Source of the DNA: Pogostemon cablin
Taxonomy: Eukaryota > Streptophyta > Magnoliopsida > Lamiales > Lamiaceae
Assembly: GCA_023678885.1 (NCBI GenBank)
Contig: CM042953.1
Location: 4,530,518-4,594,517, forward strand
Direction: 5' to 3'
Length of the DNA: 64,000 bases
The position numbers and the translations under genes were made by a program. This document shows, piece by piece, positions 44,897-57,452 of the stretch. The first letter of the stretch is position 1. Every line of letters starts with the position of its first letter. The notes under the pieces are model-generated. The model was not told where the DNA came from, did not search any database, and saw nothing but the letters and a program-made list of their open reading frames with translations.

Positions 44897-46358
44897 CGAT
44901 AGAGGAAGGAAAGATTAGTTAATTTAGTATTTTGATAACAAGTTAATTATTTCCTTGTTTTAGATTATTTGGTTTCCTATTTCCTTATAACCTTAGTTTC
45001 CTATTTCTGCCATATTAGTAATTAGGGTAAGGGTTTCTTTATGGGCCTTCAACCTATTTAAATTCTTGTGTTACTAGGGTTTGAGAATCAATAAGAAATT
45101 ATCTATTTTGCAACCTTAGTGGTTTGTGGTAGAATTTATCTCTATGGACTTCTTTAAGAATTGCAGCCTTACGACTTGTGGTGGAGAATTACATTCTCTG
45201 TGGCTCTCTTGATGGAATATTTTCGTGTGGTTTATTTAATTTTTTTTATCCTGTGTGTGCATCTCTATCAATTGGTCCGACTTGCCATCTCTCTTCCTTA
45301 ATGACCAAATCCCACTCAATGACGGATATCAAGTGACCTGAATCAGTGGCAATGGAGAGATGTGATGCGATGGAGAAGGTGATAAAAACATGGAGCAGTC
45401 TTTAGACTCGCTTGTTTCCAGCATCGAGAAAAATATTTCCTCTGAATTTGCTAGCATCCGCAAAACCTTGGAGCACCATGATAAGATGTTTGATGCCATC
45501 ATGGCTAGATTACATATCATATTTTTGGCTGATATTACATGATCCCCAACTCTTTTCTTGGACACAGGCCATACGACCACTATGTACCAAGCGATACCTT
45601 TGGCGCCAATGCTGAACCCTGCTGATGCAGGGTCTGATTCTGGGGGTAAACAATCAGCCATGCATCATGCGCCATCCTATATTTCAACAATCAGCGTCAC
45701 CACCACACTGACTTTGATTCAACCACCCCCGTCGATCAAGTTACCAAAGATGGAACTTCCAATGTTTTGGTTCCAAAGATACCAAAGTTGGAACTTCCTT
45801 CTTTTTATGGTCTATATCCTAGAGTGACTGCATGAAAATAAATATGTTGCTCAATATGTCGGAAGATGACACTGAAGAACTCTTAGGGTCCATTGACCCC
45901 TTCGCGAAGGAGACCCAACCTTCCCTTCCAAACACTGTTGAACCAGATAGATATGACTGGTTGCAGCCTTGTGGTCAAGGCTGTTCGGAGGGGGAGGCAA
46001 TTAATATAGGAAGGAAAGATTAGTTATTTTAGTATTTTGATTACAAGTCAATTATTTCCTTATTTTAGATTATTTGGTTTCTATTTCCTTATTACCTTAA
46101 TTTTTTATTTCTGCCATATTAGTAATAAGGGTTAGGGTTTGTTGTGGGCCTTCAACCTATTTAAATTTATGTGTTACTATGAGAATCAATAAGAAATTAT
46201 CTATTTTGCAACCTTAGTGGTTTGTGGCAGAGTTTATTTCGGTGATCTTCTTTGAAAGATTGCAGCCTTACTGCTTGTGGCGGAGAATTACATTCTCTGT
46301 GGCCCTCTTGAGTGAATATTTTCGTTTGTTTATTTATCTTGTGTATGCATCTTTATCA
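44897..46358 (+). mobile_element. Small non-autonomous LTR retrotransposon (1,462 bp, TRIM/LARD-like)
   Basis: LTRs 44897-45270 (374 bp) and 46002-46358 (357 bp) are clearly homologous. TATTC is duplicated exactly at 44892-44896 and 46359-46363. The 5' LTR ends are (C)GATAGAG and CTCTATCA, so the original ends were probably TG...CA. A purine tract GGAGGGGGAGGCA precedes the 3' LTR. The 731-bp interior contains gag-like scraps (a coiled stretch near 45391-45520 and acidic residues near 45845-46000) but no pol. The LTRs have diverged noticeably, so the insertion is old. Confidence 0.85.
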
Positions 46359-46363
46359 TATTC

Positions 46364-46952
46364 AAATCAACAAATACTTAATTATTAATAAGAAAGCTTA
46401 TGTTGGATCTAGCATTATGTTATTTAGCATTCTCTAGAAAAATAACGAGTTTCAATCCCCATCTCGAAGCCATTCAGACCTCAATTTTTATTTCTGAAAG
46501 TGATAATGCCGATCAAGAACTTCATTAAGGTAAACATATATATCAATCTCTTTGCAACTAAATCATGATTACCCGAATCCTCCAACACTTGTTGTTGGAT
46601 AAGCTGCAAGTTTGCTTGCGCAATTTAAGTTCATCAAAGATATTTTTGAATGTATTGATATTTTTATTTCAATCGTTTAAGCTGAAGAGCCATCTTTCTG
46701 ATAGGATTAGGAGCATCCATATGCATCTTCCAAGAATTGTAAACTATACTAAAGAAGCCCTCATGATTGACCCACATAAATTAAATTTGAATGGTCTATG
46801 ACCCAAATTATCACCATGTTTACAAGAAATGAGAATCAAGCAGTGATCCAAAGCATGAAGACTTAAAACTGTTAGAATTTAGATAAAAGCATAAGATGTA
46901 AATTTATAGAGGAACTAGTTTTTTACTATTTATTAGATGAAATATATATAAG
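46364..46952. other. AT-rich sequence, no gene recognised
   Basis: A 78-codon frame at 46565-46801 has no recognised domain. Confidence 0.4.
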
Positions 46953-47082
46953 ATACTTCCAAAGAGAAAAAGGTAGATTATATAGATTCACCATACTTTA
47001 ATATAATATTCATATAGCCTTGGGATGACTAATAAACACATTACCAAACATTGACTAATATAATACTTCATAGAATATCTTA
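46953..47082. repeat. Direct repeat, copy 1
   Basis: It starts GATACTTCCAAAGAG and ends AGAATATCTTA. It matches copy 2, made of 47719-47752 plus about 50957-51065, which is split by the solo LTR at 47753. The copies bracket the degenerate LTR at 47084-47718. Confidence 0.65.
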
Positions 47083-47083
47083 G

Positions 47084-47718
47084 TGATGAGAGTTAAAATT
47101 CATGCATTTTAAGGTAAGATTAATACCTTTTTGTTAAAATTTATTGTCACAATATTTGTGAAAAAGGTGAATTTGAGATATTTTATAATTTTTTAAGAGA
47201 AAACAAGGTGAAAATGTCAAATATGGACTCGAAATTGGCCAAGGAGAGATGTCGCTCGACAGTTACTTTAATGTTCTGAAATCATCATGACACATTACTT
47301 AAGGGGTCGAGCAGGATGGCTCAAGTCTATCAGGACTTGAAGATCTTAAAGAATGTTGGATCGACCTTATGACTTGTCACTCCCATGGTCAAGCAATTTC
47401 TCTTCAGGGGTCAAGCGAAAGAAGGTGTGGTCAAGCACAAGCCAATGCCTGCCGAAATTAGTTATTTTCTCCTCCTGATGCTTATTTTTTGTAAAAAGCT
47501 CTGTAAGGATCGATCTCCACTTATAAAAGCAATCATAGCCTCCACAATTCATAACATTGGATATCACTCTATTCCACACATTCTACATGCTTCATACAAC
47601 CATCATCAATCATCTACACACTCGAAAAGGATTCAACCACTTGTTTGCTTAATTGAGAAGGAGACGGGAACTCTAGCAAGAACGGAAGTGAAGACAAATG
47701 ACAACTCCATCACAAAAT
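47084..47718 (+). repeat. Degenerate Athila-type LTR, 5' part
   Basis: It starts TGATGAGAGTTAAAATTC and follows the first 250 or so bases of LTR 1 with many changes (ACCTTTTTGTT, GAGATATTTTATAA). A TATA-like CTTATAAAAG is near 47519. Decayed forms of the GGTCGA/GGTCAA motifs occur at about 47300-47430. Confidence 0.6.
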
Positions 47719-47876
47719 GATACTTCCAAAAAGGGAAAAGGTGGAGTAGGTATGTAACATCACAAAATTCAATATATATAAATATAAAATTTTAACTATT
47801 TAGGACATGATTAAATATTAATTTTATTCAAAATATTAGTTCTTTAAAGTAGTGGAAGCTTAAAGGTAAAGATATA

Positions 47877-48138
47877 CTCCTTCCGTCCCAGGAAAGTGTG
47901 CACCCTCATTTCGGGCACAGAAATTAAGAAAGTGATAATTTTCAGAGATATTATGATATTTTTTTGTAATAAATAAATGATAAATTATGCTAGGTGTGTT
48001 AGGTAGGGGTGATTTTTTTGTAAATAAAGTGTATGTGGAAGGGAGATTATGTTTGACTTTTTACTTTTTTAGTAATGTGAAAACTTTTGTGGGACAACCC
48101 AAAATGGAAAGTGTGTCATATGAAATGGGACGGAGGGA
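47877..48138. mobile_element. Stowaway-type MITE (262 bp)
   Basis: Ends CTCCTTCCGTCCC and GGGACGGAGGGAG are inverted, with TA on both sides (47875-47876 and 48139-48140), the Tc1/mariner TSD. Confidence 0.9.
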
Positions 48139-48746
48139 GTAGATAATATTTTTAACACTAATAACTAAGTCTAAAACATATGAGTTAAAAGTGAAAAATA
48201 AACTTAATGAAATTCACTTTAATTAATAATCATATTATTCAAAATAAAAAGTCATTCTTCAGCCAATCAATAGAATTTAAAAATAAGGATTTAATTTTCT
48301 AAAATTTAATTGTATGAAATTAAACTTGTTTAATTATTCTATTTTCATACCAATACACAATCACAACCCATCTGCCTCTCTCTACATTCCATCTCTTAAA
48401 CCTGAAGTGATATGAAGTGATGGAATGAGCAAAACCACAAGCTCAGTGGGATAATATACTTGCTAGAATTAAACCACATGCAACATCAATTAAATAACAT
48501 AAATAATGTAAATGTAAATGTACTGGATAAATGATTTCTCAATTATTCAAGTAATAAATATCTCGTTTATAAAGGTCAGGAGACCTATCCTCGTTTATAA
48601 AGGTCAAGAGACATCTAACAGTTAATAAAAATAAATAAGAATTTCCCCACTTGGAATGAATGTCGTGGATGCATATGGATGTAATCGATTTTACACGAAT
48701 CATTGTAATATTTGTCATCTAACATGAAATGAATTACTTTAAGATA

Positions 48747-48999
48747 CTCTCTCTGTCCCGTCCTAATAGTTACATTTGCTTTTTTGCACAGGGATTAAGG
48801 AATAGAGTATTTTAATTATATTAAGATGAGAGAAATAATATTTAATGTATATTAGGTAGTTATATTAGTGTTGTAGGTGGGTCCCATGAAGATATTTTGA
48901 TTATTTTGTGTGTATCTCATATAAAAAAAAGGAAAATGTAGCCATTAGGATGGGATGCCCGAATTATAAATATGTAACTATTGAGATGTGACAGAGAGA
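48747..48999. mobile_element. Stowaway-type MITE, second copy
   Basis: Left end CTCTCTCTGTCCCGTCC preceded by TA; right end GTGACAGAGAGA followed by ATA. Internal TAATAGTTACAT and ATGTAACTATTGAG are inverted partners. The right end is decayed. Confidence 0.75.
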
Positions 49000-49577
49000 A
49001 TATACCATTAATGTAGTTTGGGGTTTACATATATGAAATGGAATAATTTGAGTTTTAAATAAAGTAAAATTGTTCATGAGAAGATGTATATTATAAGTTT
49101 GAAATAGCATAAATTGAAAAAGGAAGAAAATAAAAGTTCTAATAGAATGTTAATCATACACGAACACTAATATTTATATTTATAGGAGAATAATAATAAA
49201 CCAGCACGAAACTTTATGTACACATACTAGACTTACATTAATACAACATATTTAAATTTCATTAAATTTTAATATGTATAGCTATATGTTTCAAAATTTC
49301 AAACTAAAACTATTGATGGTGGAATTTCTGTTACGTTGTGAGAAAATTATATAGGTTGAAATCATTAATAATATCAATATATAATATATCCAAAAATTAT
49401 AATTTTTGGAAATGAGTAGATAAGATTTTAATATTTTTAGAACATACATTGCATGAAACAAATTTTGATGTTGTATAAAGATAATTATAAATAATGTATT
49501 TTTAATTTTAATGTAAAATTTTTGTTATAATATTTTAAATCATATTTTATAACATATATATGAAAATTAAAATATGA

Positions 49578-50040
49578 GAGGATTACTAATAGGTACACTA
49601 AAAATCATTAATTATCTCATAACATACAAAAATATTACTACTAACTACATAAATATATAGTGATATTCCAATATTACTCTTACAATGTGCTGTATATAAA
49701 TGTTCGTGTGCTGCAAAAGCGTGTGCAGTAAAAAAAGTGTGTGTAGCAAAAAAAGTATGGTGATCCGACGGCGGTCCGGGGATTTCCAACGGTCCGCCGG
49801 CGGTCCGACGGTGGTCCGAGGATCACCGGCGGTGGCAATGGCGGTCCGGTGGTGGGTGAGGGTTTATGATTTGTGGTTTAAAAGTGTATGAGTTTAGGGT
49901 TTGTGGTTTAAAAGTGTATGTGTTTAGAGTTATATTTGGTATTTTACTTTAATATTTTGTATGTGAGAATAATTTTTTAAAATTAATGTATCTCATAGTA
50001 ATTAGAGGTACAAAGTATGTACCTATGATTAATTTTTCTT
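49578..50040. mobile_element. Putative MITE with a GC-rich core
   Basis: The ends ACTAATAGGTACAC and GTACCTATGATTA are inverted partners. Inside is a GC-rich stretch (49762-49858) of CGGCGGTCCG-type units in otherwise very AT-rich DNA, followed by a 35-bp duplicated GTTTGTGGTTTAAAAGTGT unit (49861-49930). No transposase. Confidence 0.55.
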
Positions 50041-51234
50041 TAACATATTTGGAATAGTTTAAATATTTTTTTTGTAATGTAAAATAAGCATTAAACCAAA
50101 AATCAAAACAAGACATGCTGATGATATAAAATTCATATTAAATAATAATATGATCCAAACAAATTAAAATTATTCAAGAATATTAATAACATCATAAATT
50201 ATGGTGTAATAAAAAATGAGGATTTTTATACATCTTTAAATAAGAATTTATAATTCATACACATGAAATAGTTTACTTTTGATAGAAAAATCAGAAACTT
50301 TGTAAAATTAATATAAACTAATATAAACTAATATAACCTTTTTTTGAATTTTAAAATTTTAATACACATTCTTAAATAAAAGAATTACAATATATCTAAA
50401 ATTCTTAGGATTTTAAAATCTATAACTTAATATTTCTAATTTTCTAATCATGTACGCATACCATTTCAAATTCTGCAGGCAGTAATATAAAATTTGTATA
50501 AAAAAATACATCTTAAAAAATAATGAAATTTTAAAAATAAGTCTAATACTAAACAATAAATGGCATATTAAAATTTTATGGCTATTGTAATTAATTATAC
50601 ACGGATTTGAAATGCTAAAACAAGTTACCTTAATTTTGTAAGTATGGACACTTTAAACTATAAGGTGATGGAGAGAGAATAATCTTTCTGGTCTTCTACT
50701 GGATTGTCAAAGGAGAGACGATGAAGAAATATATTTCTCACTTTTTTTTTTGAGAATAGATTTAGGCTTGAGTTGAATTTGAGGAAATATGTATAATTAA
50801 AAATAAAAAAAATCTAAAACGGAATTTAAAATTTAACAATTTATAAGAATTGACTAAGAGTTTTAATGTGCTTTAAATAATAATCGATATATTTTTATCT
50901 TTATTTAAATAAATAAATAAATAAATTTATATAGATATTCTGGATATTACAAGATAGACTCACTATACTTACACCATACTTTAATAATATAATATTCCTC
51001 GTCTTAGGATGACCACAAAACACATTAGCGAACATTGACCTATATAATACATAATAGAATATCTTAGAGAAATCTCAATCTCTATTATAAACAGAGATAT
51101 GTTGTCCCACTGATCACCAAAATTCTCAGAAAAATACACTCAATTTAAGAAGTAAAAAGAGAACCTATTTTTTGAGATAAAAAATTTCATTGCGAGCCAA
51201 CGAGCTCGATATTCAGGAACCTTCATAAAAATTA

Positions 51235-51360
51235 AGCAAAATTCAGTACAAAAGCATTTGGACGAGGAGCAGAATTACGGTTACGTTCATGTGCGTCAAG
51301 AACACAATTAAAGTCCCCAATGATCATTAAAGATGAACAAATGTTATAGAGAATATCATA
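51235..51360 (-). pseudogene. LINE endonuclease-domain scrap
   Basis: A minus-strand frame contains MIIGDFNCVLDAHERNRNS. GDFN with the following H-E is the hallmark of the endonuclease/exonuclease/phosphatase domain of plant L1-type LINEs. It is only about 40 codons long and ends at a stop. No reverse transcriptase was found in either flank. Confidence 0.6.
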
Positions 51361-51426
51361 TCACAAAGTACATCTAATACCATTTCATATGACATGTTAA
51401 AATTAGTAGCATCTCTAGATTCTCCA

Positions 51427-51614
51427 TGTTAAGAGAATATAACAGAATGAATTTCATTTAACAATTGCAAATGAAATAATACACTGAGTTCTAAATATAT
51501 ACATATATCTAACTAATAACTAAATGACACCTGGCCTAACAGTTATATCCAATTAGTAGAACTTATTCTAGATACAATGAATGTGGACACTATCCATTCT
51601 CTAATACTCTATTA
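51427..51614 (-). repeat. 3' LTR of the Ale-like element
   Basis: 188 bp; the plus-strand ends are TGTTAAGAG and ACTCTATTA, where the partner LTR has ACTCTATCA. Preceded by the TSD CTCCA. Confidence 0.92.
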
Positions 51615-54600
51615 GCCTCCCTAAAACTTAATGATTCAGAAGCAAGAATCTTTAGTTTGTAATGGATGAGAGATAATACAGAACTAGAATTTGGCTTGGT
51701 GAAAATGTTTTCAAGTTGATCAAAAGCAGGAATATGTCGGATACAAACCAACCCCTTCTGAACTTTTTCCCGAACAAAGTATAGATCGAGCTCAATATGT
51801 TTGGTTCGTGCATATAGAACTGGGTTGGCTGTCATGTAAACAGTGCTGAGATTATCACACCAAATGACAGCAGTGTGTTTGGATTTAATGCTCAATTCTC
51901 CAAGTAAACCTTGCGCCCATGTGATTTCAATAGCCAAATGGGCAACACTCCTATACTCTGCTTCAGTTAAGGAACAAGAGTTTGTATGTTATTTCTTAGA
52001 CTACCACGAAATTAAATTTGGTTCAAAGAACAAACAATAACCTGAAGTAGACCTTCGATCATCACAATTTGAAGCCCAATTAGCATCCAAAAAACCTGTT
52101 AGTTTGAACTCCAATGATTTTTCTGGTTGATAATACAACCCATGATCCGATGTGCCCTTTCAATACCTCAGAATACGTTTGACTGCTTTCCAATGTAATT
52201 GAAGGGGGGGTTTTTGCATGAATTGACATACCTTGTTTACAACAAAAGAAAATTCAGATCTAGTCACTGTGACATATTGCAGAGCAACCTGCTATGCTTC
52301 TATATAACTATACATCATCCATTACATCATCTCCATAAGCTGAAAGCTTCAATACAGAAGTCATTGGAGAGCTTATACTTTTGGTATTTTGCATCTTAGC
52401 CTTCCTTAAAAGATCTGTTATGTACATGGTTTGAGAAATATGGATTCCACCATTGATTTGCTGAACATGAATACCCAAGAAATATTCCATATGACCAAGA
52501 TCTCTAACTGCAAAAGTTGCACTGAGTTTCTTGATAAGGTTCTCAACCTCTGTGGAATTATTTCCAGTTATCAAGATATCATCCACATAAACCAACACAT
52601 ACAAAGAACTCTCAGAACTAATCTACATAAATAAAGATTGGTCTAATTTCATAGATCTTACTCCAATGTGAAATAATGCTTGATATAGTTTATTAAAATA
52701 GGCTCGTGGTGTCTGCTTCAACCCATACAAAGACTTTACTAGCTTACACACATGATGGGGCAAGTTGGGATCCTCAAAACCAAAAGGTTGTTTCATATAC
52801 ACTTTTTCTTGTAACTCTCTATACAAAAAGGCATTTGCAATATCCAGCTGTCTCACAGTCAACTTCATACTTACAATAATAGTCAAATCAATCCTTACTA
52901 TAGTAGGCTTAATGACAGGGCTAAATGTCTCCTTGAAGTCAAAACCAGCGACTTGACTATAAACTTGAGCCACAAGTCATTCTTTGTATTTATTTATCGT
53001 CCCATTTGCATTTTCTTTTACTTTAAAGATCCACTTGCAACCCACTACTTTTCTGTCAAGAGGCAAGGGAACTACTTCCCATGTGTTATTTCTCAACAAA
53101 GCAAGATACTCATCATTCATAGCATTTTTCCATCTTTCATTTTTTAAAGCAACTGCAGCATTTGAGGGGTTCCTTCACCATTTCTCCAACATATATTTTG
53201 GGTTTAAATATGCCTGCATTTGCCCTAGTAATCATAGTATGAGCATTACGATTAGGTAACACCAACTCCTCAGGAAAATTGACCCAACGGATTGGTTCAA
53301 TGAATATGTAGGAGAATGGGGAGGGGAAATATTATCATGAGCAATAGGTGTATGGGCTGGAGAAGGAACAAGTCCAAGAGTAGGGTAGAGAAGAGGGAGG
53401 AGGTTGTAATGAAGCAAAGAGAAAAGATAGCTTATTAAAGGTAACATCTCTAGAAATATAAATTCTTCCAGAGGCATCCAAGCATTTATATCCTTTATGA
53501 TTGAGACTATACCCAAGAAAAGTACAAGGAGATCTTCTAAAAGAAAATTTATGAGTATTGTAGGGCCTTAGATTAGGGAAACACTGCATCCAAAAACTCT
53601 TAAAAGAGAGTAATTGGGTTTAGAATGGAAAGAAGCTCAAAAGGAGATTTATTGTGCAAGAGCGGAGTGGGAAGTCTATTGATGAGATAAACAAAGGTTC
53701 TAAAAGCCTCATCCTAGTACGAGAGTGGTAATGATGCGTGAGCCAAAAGAGCAAGACTATTATCCACAATATGTCTATGCTTTCTTTCAGATAGGCCATT
53801 TTGCTCGTGAGTATGAGGACAAGGATATTGGTGAAGAATTCCTAGATGATAAGAATGTTGTTAAAGGTATAAACTCCCCTCAACTTTCTTAATATGAGTA
53901 TCAAACTACAATTCTACTTGTTTTTGAAAAGATTGAAAGGCAGGTAATGCATCAGATTTCTGTTTCAAGAGATACACCCAAGTGTACTGTGAATAGGCAT
54001 CAATAAAGTGAATGTAGTATTTGTAACCACTTGAAGAAACAATAGGTGAAGGCCCCCAAAGATCAGAATAGACAAGCTGTAAAGGAGCAGTGTATACAAT
54101 GTGTGATGAAGGAAAATAAGATTTATGCAATTTCCCAAGGCAACAAGAAGTACACACCGTAAAATGTGAGGTAGAATTCTTTATTTTTGAGCCAATACAA
54201 TGAGATAGAAAATGAGTAGTAACTCTATCATTTGGATGCCCTAAGCGTTTATGCCCTATATCAACTGACTCTGTAGCTACAGAAGCAATATTACAAGAAA
54301 TGGAATATGTGGAACACCAATAGAGTGAACAAAGCTAGAAGAAACACTAAGCTGGGATTTAGGAAAGACATACAAGCCATGTTGTAGATGACCATAAAGA
54401 AGAACATTATGAGAAAGTTGATCTTTAACCACACAGTGCTCAGAATGAAACTCAAAGTATACATTATTATCCTTGGAGAACTTTAAAACACTAAGAAAAT
54501 TCTTGGTTATCTGGGAACATGAAGCATTTGTGTAAGGGTAAGAATTCTCGAAGATTCAAAAGGAGAAGAAAAAGAGGATGAACCAATATGTTATACTAAG

Positions 54601-54832
54601 TCCCTTACCATTTCCAACTCTGACCTGCTCATTTCTATGGTATGATGTGTGATGCATCATAGTTTTAGGATTCGAAGTAATGTGATTCGTAGCTCTAGAA
54701 TCAAGATACCACTCATCAGTTCCATTAAAGCCTTGAGAATCAATGGCTGAAACCTACTCATCCAAAGAAGCATTCGTGTCAGTATTAAAATTAGTAACCT
54801 GAGCCATATTACCGTGTGGATTATTGAGCTGA
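51615..54832 (-). pseudogene. Ale-like pol remnant: protease, integrase, reverse transcriptase, RNase H
   Basis: Reading leftward from 54832: protease with EWYLDSRATNHIT (Gly of DSGA replaced by Arg) near 54700; integrase zinc region and core start (CTSCCLGKLHKS...LVYSDLWGPSP) at 54157-53906; integrase C-terminal part (SPCTFLGYSLNHKGYKCLD) at 53589-53335; reverse transcriptase (RQLDIANAFLYRELQEKVY and YVLVYVDDILITGNN) at 52973-52308; RNase H at 51937-51615. Fragments are in several frames with stops between them, for example after DQSLFM near 52623. The catalytic YVDD is intact. Confidence 0.88.
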
Positions 54833-54837
54833 GAAGG

Positions 54838-56517
54838 TGATGAGTGTGTAAATTCACAAGTTTAGCATCGGGTTTTGTGCTAGTTTTGGAGCGTTTTGAG
54901 GTGGAAATAGGTGGAAAACCTATATATATTGTGAATTAGCATGAATCAGGTGTTAGTGGAGCTATTTAAGTGGTTTTCATAGCAAAAATGGAGTGGAAGT
55001 GCCAAGAATCAAAGAGACAAAGTCGAGACCACGCGAACCACCAAGGAAAGAGTAGGGTTCGACCTGATGGAGTAGGGTTCGACCTCTCCTACAGGTCAAA
55101 CCAGCATTGTGAAACAGCAGAAGGAGGTTTCGACCATGACTCAAGGGGTTCGACCTGTTCATCAGGTCGAACCATGGTCGAACCAGTTCACAAGAAGATG
55201 GGTTCGACCACGACATTGGGGGTTCGACCTGACAGTTGGTCGAACCAGGAGCGGAAATTATCCAGTAGCGTGGTTCGACCTGAGATTCGACCTGTGAGGA
55301 AGTGGTTCGACCTGTGCAAGAGCTCAAACCAAGCGCAGAATGTGTCCAATAACAGGGTTCGACCTGGGGTTCGACTTGTTGGCCAGTGGTTCGACCTGTT
55401 GATGAGGTCGAACCAAAACGCAGAAACTTACCTTATCTGGATTTCCGAGGCCAAAACGCGTGAGATCACTTGAAAAGCCCATTCCAAGCCCTAGAGACGT
55501 GATTACAAGTATAAAAGGAGGCTCATGCAGTCAAGAAAGAGAGACATCGAAGAACGTCCAAGCACGAAGAGCTTAAGATTGTGAATCATAAGAGGAGTCC
55601 ATCCGGAGGGTGGTGACAGAGGTGTAGCTGGAGACTCAAGTAAGATTGGTCCATCTAACCATGATTGTTCTTAGATCAATCATGGGCTAGAGCCACTTCG
55701 GTAGTTCTAGGGTTATGAAGGTTTCATGAGTTAATTTGTATTTCGTGTGTATACTCCGTACAACACTACTTGTGGTTTAGTTTATATAAGATTGCACATT
55801 TTTAATCCATACTCATAGTTGTTTTGTGCATCAATAATCGTTGTGTAGAGTCTGAATGCATAACATGATTATTGGTTGAGTGCGTTCACTAATGAGCATG
55901 GTTTATTGTTATAATTCTAAGTGAAGGGATTCCGAAGTCTTATTAGAACTGTCTTATATGAATGTTTGTTAATTGAATTGAATTCGGGTTAACAAGTAGG
56001 ATAAAGAGTATAACTTTATAGTACCTAAAAAGGGAGATCAAATCGGGTTAGAGTACTAAGTGCATAGGAAATAATTGATTATGATAGTACCTAGAAAGGG
56101 AGGTGAAGTATACGTCTTGCTCTGAGGATACTCACACGTGCCAAAAGCTTATCTATTTGTGTCTATAGAATAGATTCGCATGGTCTAGCGATGCGTCCAT
56201 AAACCACAAGGTAGAGTCGGACATCGACACACGAAAGTACGAATTAACAAAGGAAACTGGATGGCCTGACGAACTACCTATTATCTTATTCGATCACAAC
56301 TATTATTTACTTGCTCTTGTTATTTATTAGCTATTTAAATTGTTACTTAGTTTATAAACCAACTGTTTATTTCCAAAATAGTCATAATCTACTAGAACGT
56401 AATTAAATTGATATTTATCCGTCCCGTGGATTTAATATTTAACTTGGTCACCTTCGAAACTACAATTGATATCCTTAATACTTGGGGATTAATTATGTGT
56501 TGAGAAAACGCTCATCA
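54838..56517 (+). repeat. Solo LTR of the Athila-type family (1,680 bp) with perfect TSD
   Basis: It starts TGATGAGTGTG and ends ACGCTCATCA. GAAGG is duplicated exactly at 54833-54837 and 56518-56522. It aligns with LTR 1 downstream of the motif array but is shorter. It carries the largest LTR motif array in the window (about 55050-55412) and a TATA box at 55510-55516. It interrupts the Ale-like element between the zinc knuckle and the protease, so it is younger than that insertion. Confidence 0.95.
55050..55412 (+). repeat. Expanded GGTTCGACC array in the solo LTR
   Basis: Roughly 18 half-sites, exact or near-exact, in about 360 bp, with alternating GGTTCGACCTG and CAGGTCGAACC forms. The array ends about 100 bp upstream of the TATA box, the same relative position as in LTR 1. 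Confidence 0.9.
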
Positions 56518-56522
56518 GAAGG

Positions 56523-57427
56523 TCCATGAAAAGGCTGATCAAATCTATAGTAGCAATCCTAAACAAGATGACTAGCTACACCACAAAGTTGACATTAAAT
56601 TCTATTCTTATTATAGCCTCCTCTGCCTCGAGAAAATCTACCACAACTTCGACCTCGAGGAAATCCTCTCGAAAATGAACTCTATCCATGAGTGTAGGTG
56701 TATCCTGGGTTGTAACTACGTGATTGAAAGCTACCATCAGGAGTAGCCAAATTTGCAACAACACTCTCAAGAGAAGTAGCATTCCTTTCTATAGGAGCTT
56801 CATGAGCCAAAAGAAGAGACTCTATATCTGGTAAGTAAAAGGTTCAACATGAGTGGTGAGAGACAACTCAAAAGTATCATACTTAGAGGGTAGACCATCT
56901 AATATCGAATCAACGTGATCCTTTTCTAATACTGGATTACCAACAAGAGCAAGCACAACGACGCAATGACGAACCTTATGTAGGTGTTCATTAATGGAAA
57001 GAGATCCTTTCTTAAGACTTTGCAACTGAAGTTTGTATTGACTAGCCTTTGTACAAATTTGCGATGCAAAATAGGTTTCAAAAGTAGTCCAAACAGCAGC
57101 GAAAGAATCACAATTCACCAAGCAATGGAGAATCTCATCAGAAATAGATGCAAGCATCCATGACAGAATAAACTGATCCTGTTGATCCTAATCAACAAAG
57201 GCGGGATTAAGAATGAAATCTTCTTCATCAACAATCTATTTTGGTGGAGGTGAACCATCGCTAATAAGGAACGAGAGTAGATGATGACAATGAACCGTAG
57301 CCAAAATATGTTTTTGCCAATCCAAAAAATTATCCGATGAAAGTTTTGATGACTTAGGATGAGCAAAAGTAATTGGTGAGAACGAAGCTCCACTGTGAGC
57401 AGCGGCCGTGGCCATGGCCATGGCCAA
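56523..57427 (-). pseudogene. Ale-like gag remnant with zinc knuckle
   Basis: The minus-strand start MAMAMATAAAHSG leads into a gag N-terminus (SSDNFLDWQKHILATV). A second frame (57157-56822) has the UBN2-type capsid helix region (YKLQLQSLKKGSLSINEHLHK). Near 56610-56545 a CX2CX4HX4C knuckle reads CQLCGVASHLV-x-DC with TAG at x. Several frameshifts separate the parts. The solo LTR follows directly. Confidence 0.8.
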
Positions 57428-57452
57428 GGATCGAGTAACTGCCAGTTTAACA

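Larger units (their letters stand above)
47753..50951 (-). repeat. Solo LTR of family 2, containing three nested MITEs
   Basis: Ends TGTAACATCACAAA and CTGGATATTACA correspond to those of 36057-38281. Removing the nested elements (about 262, 253 and 460 bp) leaves close to 2.2 kb, the same length. The flanks AGGTA and AGATA differ at one base, fitting an old TSD. The GAGCAAAACCACAAGCTCAGTGG block near 48427 is shared with the first copy. Confidence 0.7.

Noticed and set aside
47385..47720. 111-codon frame at 47385-47720
   Set aside because: It falls in a degenerate LTR with a TATA-like site; no domain.
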